Below, one piece after another: positions 16,910-25,429 of a stretch of DNA of 64,000 nt. Within the stretch, counting starts at the first letter, position 1; the number at the start of each line of letters is the position of its first letter. The DNA is from Pirellulaceae bacterium (GTDB lineage Bacteria; Planctomycetota; Planctomycetia; Pirellulales; Pirellulaceae), in NCBI GenBank assembly GCA_018402565.1, contig JAGYIQ010000007.1, forward strand, positions 186,001-250,000. The letters are read 5' to 3'. The notes beneath the pieces are model-generated. The model did no database searches, had not been told where the DNA came from, and worked only from the letters and a program-made list of their open reading frames with translations. Made by a program: the position numbers and the translations under genes.

Positions 16910-18928
16910 ATGACTATCCGAATCTTGACTTGTATTCTGACCCTGCTGATTGTCGGCTCTCAATCGCACGGGCAAGAAATTGTTGTGGCGGATTTTGAGT
17001 CCGACTCGTATGGCGAGTGGAAGGTCGAAGGAGACGCCTTTGGCACCGGGCCGACCGCCGGCCACAGGTTGCAGGTGACCGGCTACCGCGGAGGCCGGCT
17101 CGTCAATTCATTTGGGTCTGGCGATGCGGCCACCGGAGCGATCACATCGCCTCCATTCGAGATCAACCGACGGTATCTGGCGTTCTTGATTGGCGGCGGG
17201 CGACATGCAGAGAAAACCGGCGTGGAACTGCTGATCGATGGCAAGTCCGTTCGTTCCGCCACCGGCGCGGATTCGGGCGAACTCCGCTGGGAGTCCTGGG
17301 ACGTTGGCACGCTCCGAGGAGAGCAGGCGACGCTCCGCATTTTTGATCGTGCGCAGGGCGATTGGGGACACATCAACGTGGACCAAATCCTGTTGACCGA
17401 TCAGCCGCGAATCGGAACTGGACTGTGGAGGCTCGACGAATATCGACGCTCAAAAGAGTATTACCAAGAGCCGTTTCGGCCAGCCTATCATTTCACACCG
17501 GAACTCAATTGGATGAACGACCCCAACGGTCTGGTCTACTTCGCTGGCGAATACCACCTGTTCTATCAGCACAACCCACTAGGAAACGAATGGGGGCATA
17601 TGAGTTGGGGGCACGCCGTCAGCAAAGATCTGCTGCATTGGGAGCATTTGCCGATCGCGTTGCGGGACGAGTATGGCGTGATGATGTTCTCGGGATGCAC
17701 TGTCGTTGATGTACACAATACGAGTGGCTTTGGGACCAGGGAAAACCCGCCGTTGGTCGCGATTTACACCGGTCATGGCCACGACCGTCAGACGCAAGAC
17801 ATCGCCTTCAGCAACGACCTTGGTCGCACCTGGACAAAGTACGCCGGCAATCCGGTTCTGGATATCGGAGAGAAAGACTTCCGCGATCCGAAAGTCTTCT
17901 GGAGCGAGCCGACAAAGCGTTGGGTCATGGTGGTCTCGCTCGCGGTGCAGAAGCAGCTGCAGTTTTTCAGCTCCACCGACCTCAAGACGTGGACGCTGCT
18001 CAGCGAGTTCGGTCCGGCTGGAACACCGAACAAGCTGAACTGGGAATGCCCCGACATGTTTGAGTTGCCGATTGAAGAGGAGCCTGGCAAAACTCGCTGG
18101 GTGCTGGAAGCCGACATGGGCAACGGATCCATCGCTGGCGGTTCGGGTGGCGAGTACTTTACGGGCGTTTTTGACGGCCAACAGTTCGTCGCGGATTCGA
18201 CGACATCGCAATGGGTCGATTTCGGGCGAGATTTTTATGCTCCAGTCTCATGGTCCGATATTCCTGCCAGTGATGGCCGACGAATCTGGATCGGCTGGAT
18301 GAATAACTGGGAGACCTGTCTCAACCCAACGTATCCGTGGCGGAGCGTGATGTCGATTCCGCGTGAGCTAACATTGCGGCGGATCGACGGCACCTTGCGA
18401 CTATGCCAGAAACCCGTGCGTGAGTTGCAAGCACTGCGAGACAAGATGCTGGAGGTCAAAGATCGGTCACTTACTAGCGAATCCATGTCGGTCGATGTTC
18501 GTGGACAGCAACTGGAGATCATCTTGGAAGTTCAGCCCGATTCGGCCACGGAATTTGGCGTTCGCGTGCTCAAGGGCAATGAGGAGCAGACGATCGTTGG
18601 GTACGATACAAAGTCTCGATCGATGTTCGTCGACCGTACCAAGTCGGGAAACGTCGCCTTTCATCCGGCCTTTTCCGGTCGGCATGCGGGTCCGCTTGAG
18701 CCAAATGACCAAGGCAACATCCGGCTGCAGATTTTCGTCGATGCCTGCTCGGTGGAAGTGTTTGGCAATCACGGGGAGACCGTGATCACCGATCTGGTGT
18801 TTCCTGACCCCAGCAGCAACGGAGTCGAAGTGTTTGCCGTAGGTGGCACATGCCGAATCGTGTCCTGCCAGGTTCACACGATAAAATCGGTATGGCCAGA
18901 AGAAATCAAAGGGGTCAGGCCTCTTTGA
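16910..18928 (+). CDS. Secreted glycoside hydrolase family 32 (levanase/fructanase-like)
   Basis: A 672-residue exported enzyme with a signal peptide (about 1-21), an N-terminal beta-sandwich-like domain (about 22-165) and a GH32 five-blade propeller with C-terminal sandwich. The three catalytic positions are visible: nucleophile Asp204 in WMNDPNG, transition-state Asp326 in FRDPK and acid/base Glu379 in WECPDMF. WGHAVSKDLLHWEH is also typical. GH32 enzymes cleave beta-fructosides such as sucrose, inulin or levan; the exact substrate is not determined. The last residues (EEIKGVRPL) are encoded by an inverted-repeat element that also supplies the stop codon, so the original C-terminus has been altered. 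The truncated sugar porter upstream may have imported the product. Confidence 0.93.
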   Translation: MTIRILTCILTLLIVGSQSHGQEIVVADFESDSYGEWKVEGDAFGTGPTAGHRLQVTGYRGGRLVNSFGSGDAATGAITSPPFEINRRYLAFLIGGGRHAEKTGVELLIDGKSVRSATGADSGELRWESWDVGTLRGEQATLRIFDRAQGDWGHINVDQILLTDQPRIGTGLWRLDEYRRSKEYYQEPFRPAYHFTPELNWMNDPNGLVYFAGEYHLFYQHNPLGNEWGHMSWGHAVSKDLLHWEHLPIALRDEYGVMMFSGCTVVDVHNTSGFGTRENPPLVAIYTGHGHDRQTQDIAFSNDLGRTWTKYAGNPVLDIGEKDFRDPKVFWSEPTKRWVMVVSLAVQKQLQFFSSTDLKTWTLLSEFGPAGTPNKLNWECPDMFELPIEEEPGKTRWVLEADMGNGSIAGGSGGEYFTGVFDGQQFVADSTTSQWVDFGRDFYAPVSWSDIPASDGRRIWIGWMNNWETCLNPTYPWRSVMSIPRELTLRRIDGTLRLCQKPVRELQALRDKMLEVKDRSLTSESMSVDVRGQQLEIILEVQPDSATEFGVRVLKGNEEQTIVGYDTKSRSMFVDRTKSGNVAFHPAFSGRHAGPLEPNDQGNIRLQIFVDACSVEVFGNHGETVITDLVFPDPSSNGVEVFAVGGTCRIVSCQVHTIKSVWPEEIKGVRPL

Positions 18929-19196
18929 TTTGCCCAAAGACAGTCACCTGGGGCTGCGTCCTATGGTGGAAAGCGGTGGGGTTCTCTTTGGCATTGGCGA
19001 CACCAACGTAGCCCGCTGCTTTCGCCGTGGCCGATCCCCAGACTTCCTGGATAGACGCAGCGAGTCAACACTCCGCTATCGGACCCCGTGATCGCCAGCC
19101 GATTCGCATCCCCCAACCCCCATCAAAGAGGCCTGACCCCTTTGATTCAAAGAGGCCTGACCCCTTTGATTTTCTCTGACCCCTTTGATTTTCTGG
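18903..19196. mobile_element. Inverted-repeat element, copy B (ATCAAAGGGGTCAGG family)
   Basis: It begins AAATCAAAGGGGTCAGGCC inside the end of the GH32 gene. It ends with three tandem partial copies of the inverted form (CAAAGAGGCCTGACCCC, 19123-19190). The interior matches copy A at 9484-9860 over TTGGCATTGGCGACACCAAC, the TTTCGCCGTGGCCGATCCCC segment and GCGAGTCAACACTCCGC. It is about 80 bases shorter than copy A, from interior loss. Confidence 0.65.
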
Positions 19197-19230
19197 GACA
19201 TTGAGGTAGGCGGTTGATAAGGGTTTTCGA

Positions 19231-19752
19231 TCATACAGGAACTCCTCGTCGCCGCTGCCACTCGGACCACAGCTTGGCGTAGCCAGCGGCGTCCTCGTCT
19301 GAGGGTTGTTTGGCGGCGGCGTGCTGGTAGAACTGTTGGACGTGATCCGCAAAGCCCAGAACGGCCGCTGACCATTCGCTGGCATTCACTTCGTGTTGCT
19401 CACCATCGTTCAGGATCAAGCGTACGGTGCGATCGTCGGGGCGTGTGACCCAGACGTTGGCTCCCTGCGGGCAACCTAGAATCACGACATCGACATCCCC
19501 CAGATCATACAGGGCGTGTCCGCAGCAGGGAAACAAGTGCTCGCCCACGGGTGCCGCAGGTGTGTGTTCCCGCGTCAAGGTGCGCAGCAGATAGAGCGCC
19601 GCGGCGCTGACGGTAAAACTGCCCGCTTCGGGCGGAAGCAGGGAGCGACCATGAAATTCGAACTGGACGGGCGAGTGGGCGCAGAGATCCCGCGGATCGT
19701 CTTGTTGGTCGTCCTTGATCCAGTGCAAGCGTGTTGGCAGCAGGGTCAACAT
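19231..19752 (-). CDS. Hypothetical protein (173 residues)
   Basis: No family was recognised. It has no signal peptide or membrane segment. It contains a Cys-Cys-Gly-His motif (FPCCGHALYDLGD, about 89-101) and a mixed alpha/beta pattern, with a C-terminal helix (YAKLWSEWQRRR). Codon usage and GC match the host core. It lies 144 bases downstream of the large secreted HExxH protein on the same strand and may be co-transcribed. Confidence 0.6.
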   Translation of the reverse strand: MLTLLPTRLHWIKDDQQDDPRDLCAHSPVQFEFHGRSLLPPEAGSFTVSAAALYLLRTLTREHTPAAPVGEHLFPCCGHALYDLGDVDVVILGCPQGANVWVTRPDDRTVRLILNDGEQHEVNASEWSAAVLGFADHVQQFYQHAAAKQPSDEDAAGYAKLWSEWQRRRGVPV

Positions 19753-19896
19753 AAGTTCGGGTGCGATCCCACGAGCGACGGAGGGTTACGGTACATCGAA
19801 AACGGCCAACCCAATCGACGCCAGGAGTCCAGTTACCACCGCGACGGTTGCCATTTCGGTCACTGCAGGCCGCGTCCACGGGGCGGGGTCGATGCT

Positions 19897-21837
19897 TTAG
19901 GGTCGGCGTACGATGACTTTGATCTTACCTTGGTTGTCGTCGATTTGCGTCAGAGGTTCTCGGCAACGGAGAAACAACTGGCCATCCGCCGTCGCGGTAA
20001 ACCGAGCTTGTGCTCCGAGCGGGATCTCGTCGGAGAGTAGGTAGCTGGGGCCTTGTTCCGCGGTGGCTTCCCGTTTGGTCAGGATCGCACCGATCAATTG
20101 GCCACGACCGTCGGCCTGGCCGTCCGCCGCAAACGCGGGTTGGCTGTCCACCGCCCATTCGCCCTCGGCTTGGACCTCGTAAGTCTGCCCGGCTTTGACC
20201 AATCCGCCGGTGGCTTGCCACCCCCCGCGCGCGGCGACGTCGGACTTTCTGCCGCGACCATCGATGGGAAAGGTCTTTTGTTTCCAATTCCAGCTGCACA
20301 GTTCTTGGCGGTAACCATTGCCCAAATGCCGCATCATCTGTTGATATTCAAAATCGATCTCGGCCGCCACGTCAGCGAACTCGGTCTGGAAGCTGACGTT
20401 GCTGCCGGGCGGCATCAGCCGCTCGCCCAGGCGATAGAAGCGTTGGTTGTAGTTGGGGTTGTTGACCAACAGGTAACAGAGGGCCCAGCGCCACGCGTAG
20501 GCCTGCCAGGAATCGCCGGTGACTTGGTCGGGGCGGACCAAGTCCGCCAAGCTGGGCGGGTCCGTGGTGGTCAGATAGCGAATGACGACGGGATCGATGT
20601 TGACTCCGGCGTCTCCGGGGCGCCAGTAACAACCCAGTTCAGCCATGCCCTCGGCGTACCAAGTGGGCCCGGTACCACCGAAGGCCAGATGGCAGAAGGC
20701 GTGAACCGCTTCATGTTGGACCACTTGATGGTCCCCGCAGGCGTAGACCACCGCGCGGCGGAGATTCCCCAATCGGCTGGCGATGGTGACGCCCGCACGG
20801 CGTTGGATCCAGTCCAATCCTTCGCGCAGTTCCTCCACTTCGGTCCCCCACAGGTCCAAGTCCTGGGCCACGTAACAGACGATTGGTTGGTCGAGCGAGC
20901 GGCGGTTGTAGTATTTGCTGATGACGCTGAACATCTCTTCCAATTTATCCAGCAAGATTTGGGCGCTGCGTGGTGAGAGGTCGGTCTTGAGCAGAAAGTT
21001 CTTGCTGCGGACTTCCCGTGGCGGCTGGCCCTGATCGCTCAAGTGTCGGTACTTGAGTTGGAACTGCTGTTGCGGATCGGTTTGCACACCCGTGCGATCG
21101 GGCGAGAGTTGAACGCGGATGCGACCGGCGATCCAATCGCCCGTGTTGAGCTGCAAGGCTTCGAGCGAAAGGACTTCGTCGCCGACCTGGACCTCCACCA
21201 TGTCGCTGGCGGTGACTTGTAAGTACGCGTCGGGGGACAAGGTTAGCTCTAACCCACCCTTGCCACTGAATTCGGAGGGCGTGAGCCGCAGGCGCAGTTT
21301 GCCGCGGTTGACCTTGCTGACCACGCCTTGGACCGTGGCCGCTCCCAATTCGTTACGCTCCGACGGCGGGTCGGCGACAAACTGCACGTTATCGGCCGCA
21401 TGGTCGACGGGCAGCAATTGCCAGCGGCGAATCGCTCCTACCCGTCCATCACGCCCCAAATCGAGATCCACTTCGACCGCATGATTCGGTCGCAACAGTT
21501 CCAACGATACTTGTCCCAAGACTTGGACCTGCGTCTGCGAGTTGACCGCTCCCCCGCCACGCGGCAGCGGGATGGCTCGGACCCCGCGATCTTGGAACAG
21601 CACCTCGGGCGATGGACCGTCAGCGGTTTGCAGCTGGAGGGAGTGGTTGGTTTTGGCGATGATCCGCCCGCTCCACTCCTGGCGTCGGACAACGCTCAGT
21701 TCTTGGGCTGAGATAACCGGGCAAGCGATACCGATGAAACCGCCGAGATACGCCAGGAACACCAGCAGTACACTGGTCCGAACGCGGCTCTGGGTGCCGG
21801 TCAAAATTCGTCCTGGAGCTGAAAGTCCAAGGGACAT
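19897..21837 (-). CDS. Secreted protein with HExxH metallopeptidase-like domain (DUF1570-like)
   Basis: A large exported protein, 646 residues from the ATG at 21837, which gives a normal signal peptide (VLLVFLAYLGGFIGIACPVISA). Upstream in-frame starts would add an Arg/Pro-rich leader. A beta-rich N-terminal half precedes a gluzincin-like region. The motif QHEAVHAFCH (His375-Glu376-x-x-His379) is followed by WYAEGMAELG, whose Glu can act as third zinc ligand. This matches the DUF1570/peptidase-MA-like proteins common in Planctomycetota. The C-terminal ~110 residues form another beta-rich domain. Proteolytic activity is inferred; the substrate is unknown. Confidence 0.7.
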   Translation of the reverse strand: MSLGLSAPGRILTGTQSRVRTSVLLVFLAYLGGFIGIACPVISAQELSVVRRQEWSGRIIAKTNHSLQLQTADGPSPEVLFQDRGVRAIPLPRGGGAVNSQTQVQVLGQVSLELLRPNHAVEVDLDLGRDGRVGAIRRWQLLPVDHAADNVQFVADPPSERNELGAATVQGVVSKVNRGKLRLRLTPSEFSGKGGLELTLSPDAYLQVTASDMVEVQVGDEVLSLEALQLNTGDWIAGRIRVQLSPDRTGVQTDPQQQFQLKYRHLSDQGQPPREVRSKNFLLKTDLSPRSAQILLDKLEEMFSVISKYYNRRSLDQPIVCYVAQDLDLWGTEVEELREGLDWIQRRAGVTIASRLGNLRRAVVYACGDHQVVQHEAVHAFCHLAFGGTGPTWYAEGMAELGCYWRPGDAGVNIDPVVIRYLTTTDPPSLADLVRPDQVTGDSWQAYAWRWALCYLLVNNPNYNQRFYRLGERLMPPGSNVSFQTEFADVAAEIDFEYQQMMRHLGNGYRQELCSWNWKQKTFPIDGRGRKSDVAARGGWQATGGLVKAGQTYEVQAEGEWAVDSQPAFAADGQADGRGQLIGAILTKREATAEQGPSYLLSDEIPLGAQARFTATADGQLFLRCREPLTQIDDNQGKIKVIVRRP

Positions 21838-22141
21838 TGGCCGCGCAACGACTGGCGTGGAGCCAGGTGAGGCGGGGCGTGGTGCAACCGAACTCGCTGA
21901 GGTGCAGTGAGGCATGGCAGGTGCCCTCTGGGGCAGGGATGGGCGAAGAGGCGTTAGGAGGCAACGACCCAAGCCACTGCCCAGCCGCCGTCCTGGGCGA
22001 TCGCCGTTGGGGGCGGGTTGGGGTTCGGGAGGCGTTGGGCGTTGGGTACGTGCCGCGGTCAGCACTCCATGATAGTCGAAGTTGCTACCGAAGTTGCCAT
22101 TGGCGAACGGAGTTCCGCCTCATGTTAGGTCGAGCCGGTGG

Positions 22142-22615
22142 TCAGTGCCAGCTTTCGATGACTTTACTGCGTTGGATCAGTGATTGGTGGAAGGGGTTGA
22201 TCAGCTTGCCCTCGAATTCGCTGGCTTCGCAGAGGGCGGCGGAGGGCACCCAGATCAGTTCCTGTCGGGCAATGATTCGCTCCCGAGCCACGCGTCGGTA
22301 CAAGTCGACGGTGTAAAAGGCGACATGCAAGCGGGTCAGGGATTCTTGGCCGGGTACCACCCCTTCGAACTCCAGGTCGATTTGGGCCATGTTGGCGACC
22401 AAGAACTCGCGTTGGCGTTCGAGGTCCAGTTGCCACGCCACTTCGCGGGTGACGGTCTCTCGAAAGGACTCGCCTTCTAAGCGTGAACCGCAGAGCAAAC
22501 TGAGCATGTTCTGGCAGCCCTTGTGCTGCAAAAGCCAACGCGAGCCCTGCTCGCCGCGGTCGCGGATCAAGGCCAATCCCAGTTCAATGGTCTGCGGTTC
22601 GTGCTCGGTGTTCAT
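22142..22615 (-). CDS. Nudix-fold-like protein lacking the canonical Nudix glutamates
   Basis: A 157-residue protein. The segment GSRLEGESFRETVTREVAWQ follows the Nudix pattern G-x5-E-x7-REV up to REV, but the catalytic EE pair is replaced by Trp-Gln and the closing Gly is absent. Flanking strands and the acidic loop fit the Nudix fold. Hydrolase activity is therefore doubtful; a binding or structural role is possible. The ATG at 22615 shares its A with the TGA of the upstream cyclophilin gene, so translation is coupled. The family call is tentative. Confidence 0.5.
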   Translation of the reverse strand: MNTEHEPQTIELGLALIRDRGEQGSRWLLQHKGCQNMLSLLCGSRLEGESFRETVTREVAWQLDLERQREFLVANMAQIDLEFEGVVPGQESLTRLHVAFYTVDLYRRVARERIIARQELIWVPSAALCEASEFEGKLINPFHQSLIQRSKVIESWH

Positions 22616-23958
22616 CAACGATTGACTCGCTCGGGGAAGTAGTCGTACGCACGTTTGCGGATGACGCGGGCCGACAGGATCTTGTCGGCTGGGCCGATCA
22701 TGCTGTTGGGGGCAGTGATGGCCTTTTGCCACACTGAACCGGCCCGTTCCAGATTATCTAACAGCAAATCGCCCTCGATGATGCGACCAAAGACCGTGTT
22801 GAGTTGCGCGTCGAGGTCCGGCCGCGGCTGGGTGACAATCGCGAATTGGCAGCTGGCCAATTCCGAATCGACATCGACCAACATGGTCAGATAGCCGCGG
22901 AGATGTGGTCGACGGTTGGGCAGTTCGTGTTCGCTCTTGATCGAATAGCTAACACGACCACTGGCATCGTTGGTCGGCGAACCGGTCAAGATCAGGTTGT
23001 CGGTAAGTTCGTAGAAATCGCGGTCTTTGAAGAAGCCTTGTTCGACCAAGAACACCATGTTTTTGACGGTATTGGGCGCGTTTTCTTCGAACAGTTCAAC
23101 GACCATCTTGCCTTTGGTGGTTTGAAATTCGATCACCGGTAGTTCGGCGTCTTCGTCGATGGCCAAGGCGGCCTGTTCGGCGTCGCTGGTGGCCTGCGCT
23201 CGGCCGCTGATATCAAACGCGGCCTGTTGTTGTTCGTTCAGCGTTTCGCCCAAGATGATGGCTTGGCTGAAGACGGACCGAGCCTCACTGAATTCATTGA
23301 CACTGAAGGCGGAGTAACCGTAAAGCGGCAACAGGTAGGGGCGTTGGTGGCCCCGTTCGACCAGGGCTTTGGCGGTGCGGTAGGCTTTGCGATATTCGTG
23401 AAAGAGTAAATAGGCATCGATGGAGCGATAAGCCAGGTCGGCCAGCTCCTGGCTAGGTGGATCGGTCATCTTCTCCAGCAGATGCATGGCGACGTGCCCG
23501 GCGGCTTTACGAGCCTTTTCGCCTTGGATTCGAGCGTCATTGAACTGGGCAGCCCAGATGCCGGATTCGCTTTCTTTTTTGAAGTGGAACTGCATGTAGC
23601 CTTGACCCATGCGGGCATACTGAAAGCGCCAGTCAGCCAAGCGTTGATCAAATTCGGCTTGCAGTTCGGGCACCGAGAGCCCTGCCAATCGGGCTTCCTC
23701 GACCAAGTAGCTGTCGTCGATTTCTGGGGGTTCTTGTGTGGCTGGGGCGGTGAGCGTTGTACGGCGAATGGGCAGGGCGAGCGCCTCTGAAGCCGACGCT
23801 GTCCGGCCAATCGGCGACCAACGGGGAGCCGAGAGTTCGCCGAGTCGGGCGTGGTAAGTGCCGGCCAACACGAGCGTCAACGCCAGGGCGAACCCCAGTC
23901 CGAGGAGCGATCCGAGCGAGTTTCGCAGCTGCCGAATGGCTTGTAAAAACGTCTTCAT
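22615..23958 (-). CDS. Membrane-anchored cyclophilin-type peptidyl-prolyl isomerase
   Basis: A 447-residue protein with one N-terminal membrane anchor (about residues 15-33), a helical middle region probably of TPR type (YRSIDAYLLFHEYRKAY...) and a C-terminal cyclophilin domain from about residue 280 (IEFQTTKGKMVVELFEENAP, NTVKNMVFLVEQGFF, NTVFGRIIEGD). Several active-site residues of human CypA (FHRxI, QGGD) appear as FYELT and TGSPTND, so activity may be low. It probably acts in the periplasm on secreted proteins. Its stop overlaps the start of the Nudix-like gene. Confidence 0.8.
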   Translation of the reverse strand: MKTFLQAIRQLRNSLGSLLGLGFALALTLVLAGTYHARLGELSAPRWSPIGRTASASEALALPIRRTTLTAPATQEPPEIDDSYLVEEARLAGLSVPELQAEFDQRLADWRFQYARMGQGYMQFHFKKESESGIWAAQFNDARIQGEKARKAAGHVAMHLLEKMTDPPSQELADLAYRSIDAYLLFHEYRKAYRTAKALVERGHQRPYLLPLYGYSAFSVNEFSEARSVFSQAIILGETLNEQQQAAFDISGRAQATSDAEQAALAIDEDAELPVIEFQTTKGKMVVELFEENAPNTVKNMVFLVEQGFFKDRDFYELTDNLILTGSPTNDASGRVSYSIKSEHELPNRRPHLRGYLTMLVDVDSELASCQFAIVTQPRPDLDAQLNTVFGRIIEGDLLLDNLERAGSVWQKAITAPNSMIGPADKILSARVIRKRAYDYFPERVNR

Positions 23959-24044
23959 TCACCTCTCCCGTCGGGTTGCCACAGCGCCCACGGGGTTACT
24001 TTAGTCCAGGCGAGGGCGTCCGGCTACCGCCGGCTCGCGTAACG

Positions 24045-24118
24045 AGTTCGTAGGCAGGGGGCGGCCCTGCGGGTGCTTGGCACCATCGACTCCCGCCCCC
24101 TTTCCACACGCGGTGGAA
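24045..24118. repeat. Diverged relative of the palindromic element core
   Basis: GGCAGGGGGCGGCCCTGCGG and GTGCTTGGCACCATCGACTC, ending CGCCCCCTTTCCACACG, resemble the central part of the CTAG elements (GGCCCTGCGGGTGCT, CCCCTTCACCACACG). The CTAGTGCTTTGTCAC ends are missing. It lies just downstream of the ketosynthase-like gene and may act as a hairpin there. Confidence 0.45.
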
Positions 24119-24126
24119 CGATCGAA

Positions 24127-25377
24127 TCAGCGGAGGCCCTGCACGACGAGGGTCGCGATTTGGCCTTGCGGGGTTTGGTTGGTGACGATCGCGAAGGGGT
24201 TGGTCAAGTCTTGGTTGCGCGTGGCGACGCTCACGGGGCAATCGGCCGCCGGTGACTGATGATTTAGGGTGGCGGGTAGCTGGGCCTGCTGGAGAGCCAA
24301 CAGGGAACAGGCCAATTCGACGGCCCCGGAGGCGGGGCCGAGGACACCGAAATAGCTTTTGGGGGCAAAGACCGGGCAATTGGGCAGGACGCTGGCCAAG
24401 CCCTGGGCTTCCCAGCGATCTTCCTCGCGGACGCCGGTGCCGTTGGCGTTGACATGGCCGATGTCGCCGGGCTGCAGGCCGGCGGTTTGCAAGGTGTGAC
24501 GGATGGACGCCGCCAAGCGGGCGGGCAGTTGGTCTGGGCTGGGGGCAAAGGCCCGGTCCTGGGCGAGAATTTTGGCCAGGGGCCGCGCACCGCGAGCCAA
24601 GGCGTGGTCGGCCGTCTCGATCACAAAAGCCGCAGCGCCTTCACCAAACACCGTGCCGGTTGCGGCGGTGTCGAACGGGCGGACCGCAGCGGCCGGGGAA
24701 TCCGCGTCGCTGGCCAGTCGCGTGCGTTGGCGGTAGACCGTGGCTGTGGGCACCATCTGCGATCCAGTGGCACCGACGATCACCATGTCGACCCAGCCGC
24801 GCCGGAGCAATTCGACCCCTTCGATCACGGCGGGCAGGCTGCTGTTGTCGCCCAACACGATCGTGTTGCTGGGGCCGCGGGCATCGAGCAGGATCGAAAC
24901 ATGGCTGGCTACCATGTTGGGCAGGTACTTGAGCATCCACAGCGGTTCGATTTCCCGAGGCGCGACTTGGCCCCAGGCGGACTCGGTATTGCCCAAGGCC
25001 ACGCACTGCTGGAAGACCGGAATCAAGTCGGCGGGATTGGCGTAGAAGGCCTCGCCGCCGAATACCGTGGCGACACGTTCGGGGGGGATCTGGCCAGGGC
25101 TCACGCCGCCCGAGGCGATGGCCATGGCGGCGGCCGCATAGCCCATTTGGATTTCCCGGCACATCACCTTCAGGCTCTTGCGCGGGATGTAGGCCTTGCC
25201 GTCAAAATCGGGGACCGCCGCGGCCAAACGCCAGGGCATCTGGGTGGATTCCAGGCCCGGGCGAACGGTGACGCCGCTGCGATTGCCCAGCAAGGATTGC
25301 CAAACCGCATCCGCACCGATTCCCAGTGGCGACACGACCCCCAGTCCGGTGATCACGATTTCGGGCGATGTTTGCAT
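24127..25377 (-). CDS. Beta-ketoacyl synthase-like protein without the catalytic triad
   Basis: A 416-residue thiolase-fold protein aligning end to end with FabF-type ketosynthases: ITGLGVVSPLGIG at the N-terminus, FGEGAAAFVIE in the middle and KSYFGVLGPASGAVELACS near the end. The three catalytic residues are changed. The active-site Cys position is Asp177 (IVLGDNSS), the first His is Asn312 (VNANGTG) and the second His is Val345 (FGVLG), while Lys340 is kept. Condensing activity is therefore not expected; it may be a partner subunit, like chain-length factors, or bind acyl chains. It lies 52 bases downstream of a GNAT-like acyltransferase gene on the same strand. Confidence 0.8.
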   Translation of the reverse strand: MQTSPEIVITGLGVVSPLGIGADAVWQSLLGNRSGVTVRPGLESTQMPWRLAAAVPDFDGKAYIPRKSLKVMCREIQMGYAAAAMAIASGGVSPGQIPPERVATVFGGEAFYANPADLIPVFQQCVALGNTESAWGQVAPREIEPLWMLKYLPNMVASHVSILLDARGPSNTIVLGDNSSLPAVIEGVELLRRGWVDMVIVGATGSQMVPTATVYRQRTRLASDADSPAAAVRPFDTAATGTVFGEGAAAFVIETADHALARGARPLAKILAQDRAFAPSPDQLPARLAASIRHTLQTAGLQPGDIGHVNANGTGVREEDRWEAQGLASVLPNCPVFAPKSYFGVLGPASGAVELACSLLALQQAQLPATLNHQSPAADCPVSVATRNQDLTNPFAIVTNQTPQGQIATLVVQGLR

Positions 25378-25429
25378 AGGAGGAAAAACAGGCGTGCAAG
25401 TGTCGGGGATGTACGATCCAAGGTCGCGG

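Noticed and set aside
20053-20976. 307-codon frame antisense to the HExxH protein
   Set aside because: Composition is that of an antisense frame; the minus-strand gene has a signal peptide and the HEAVH motif.
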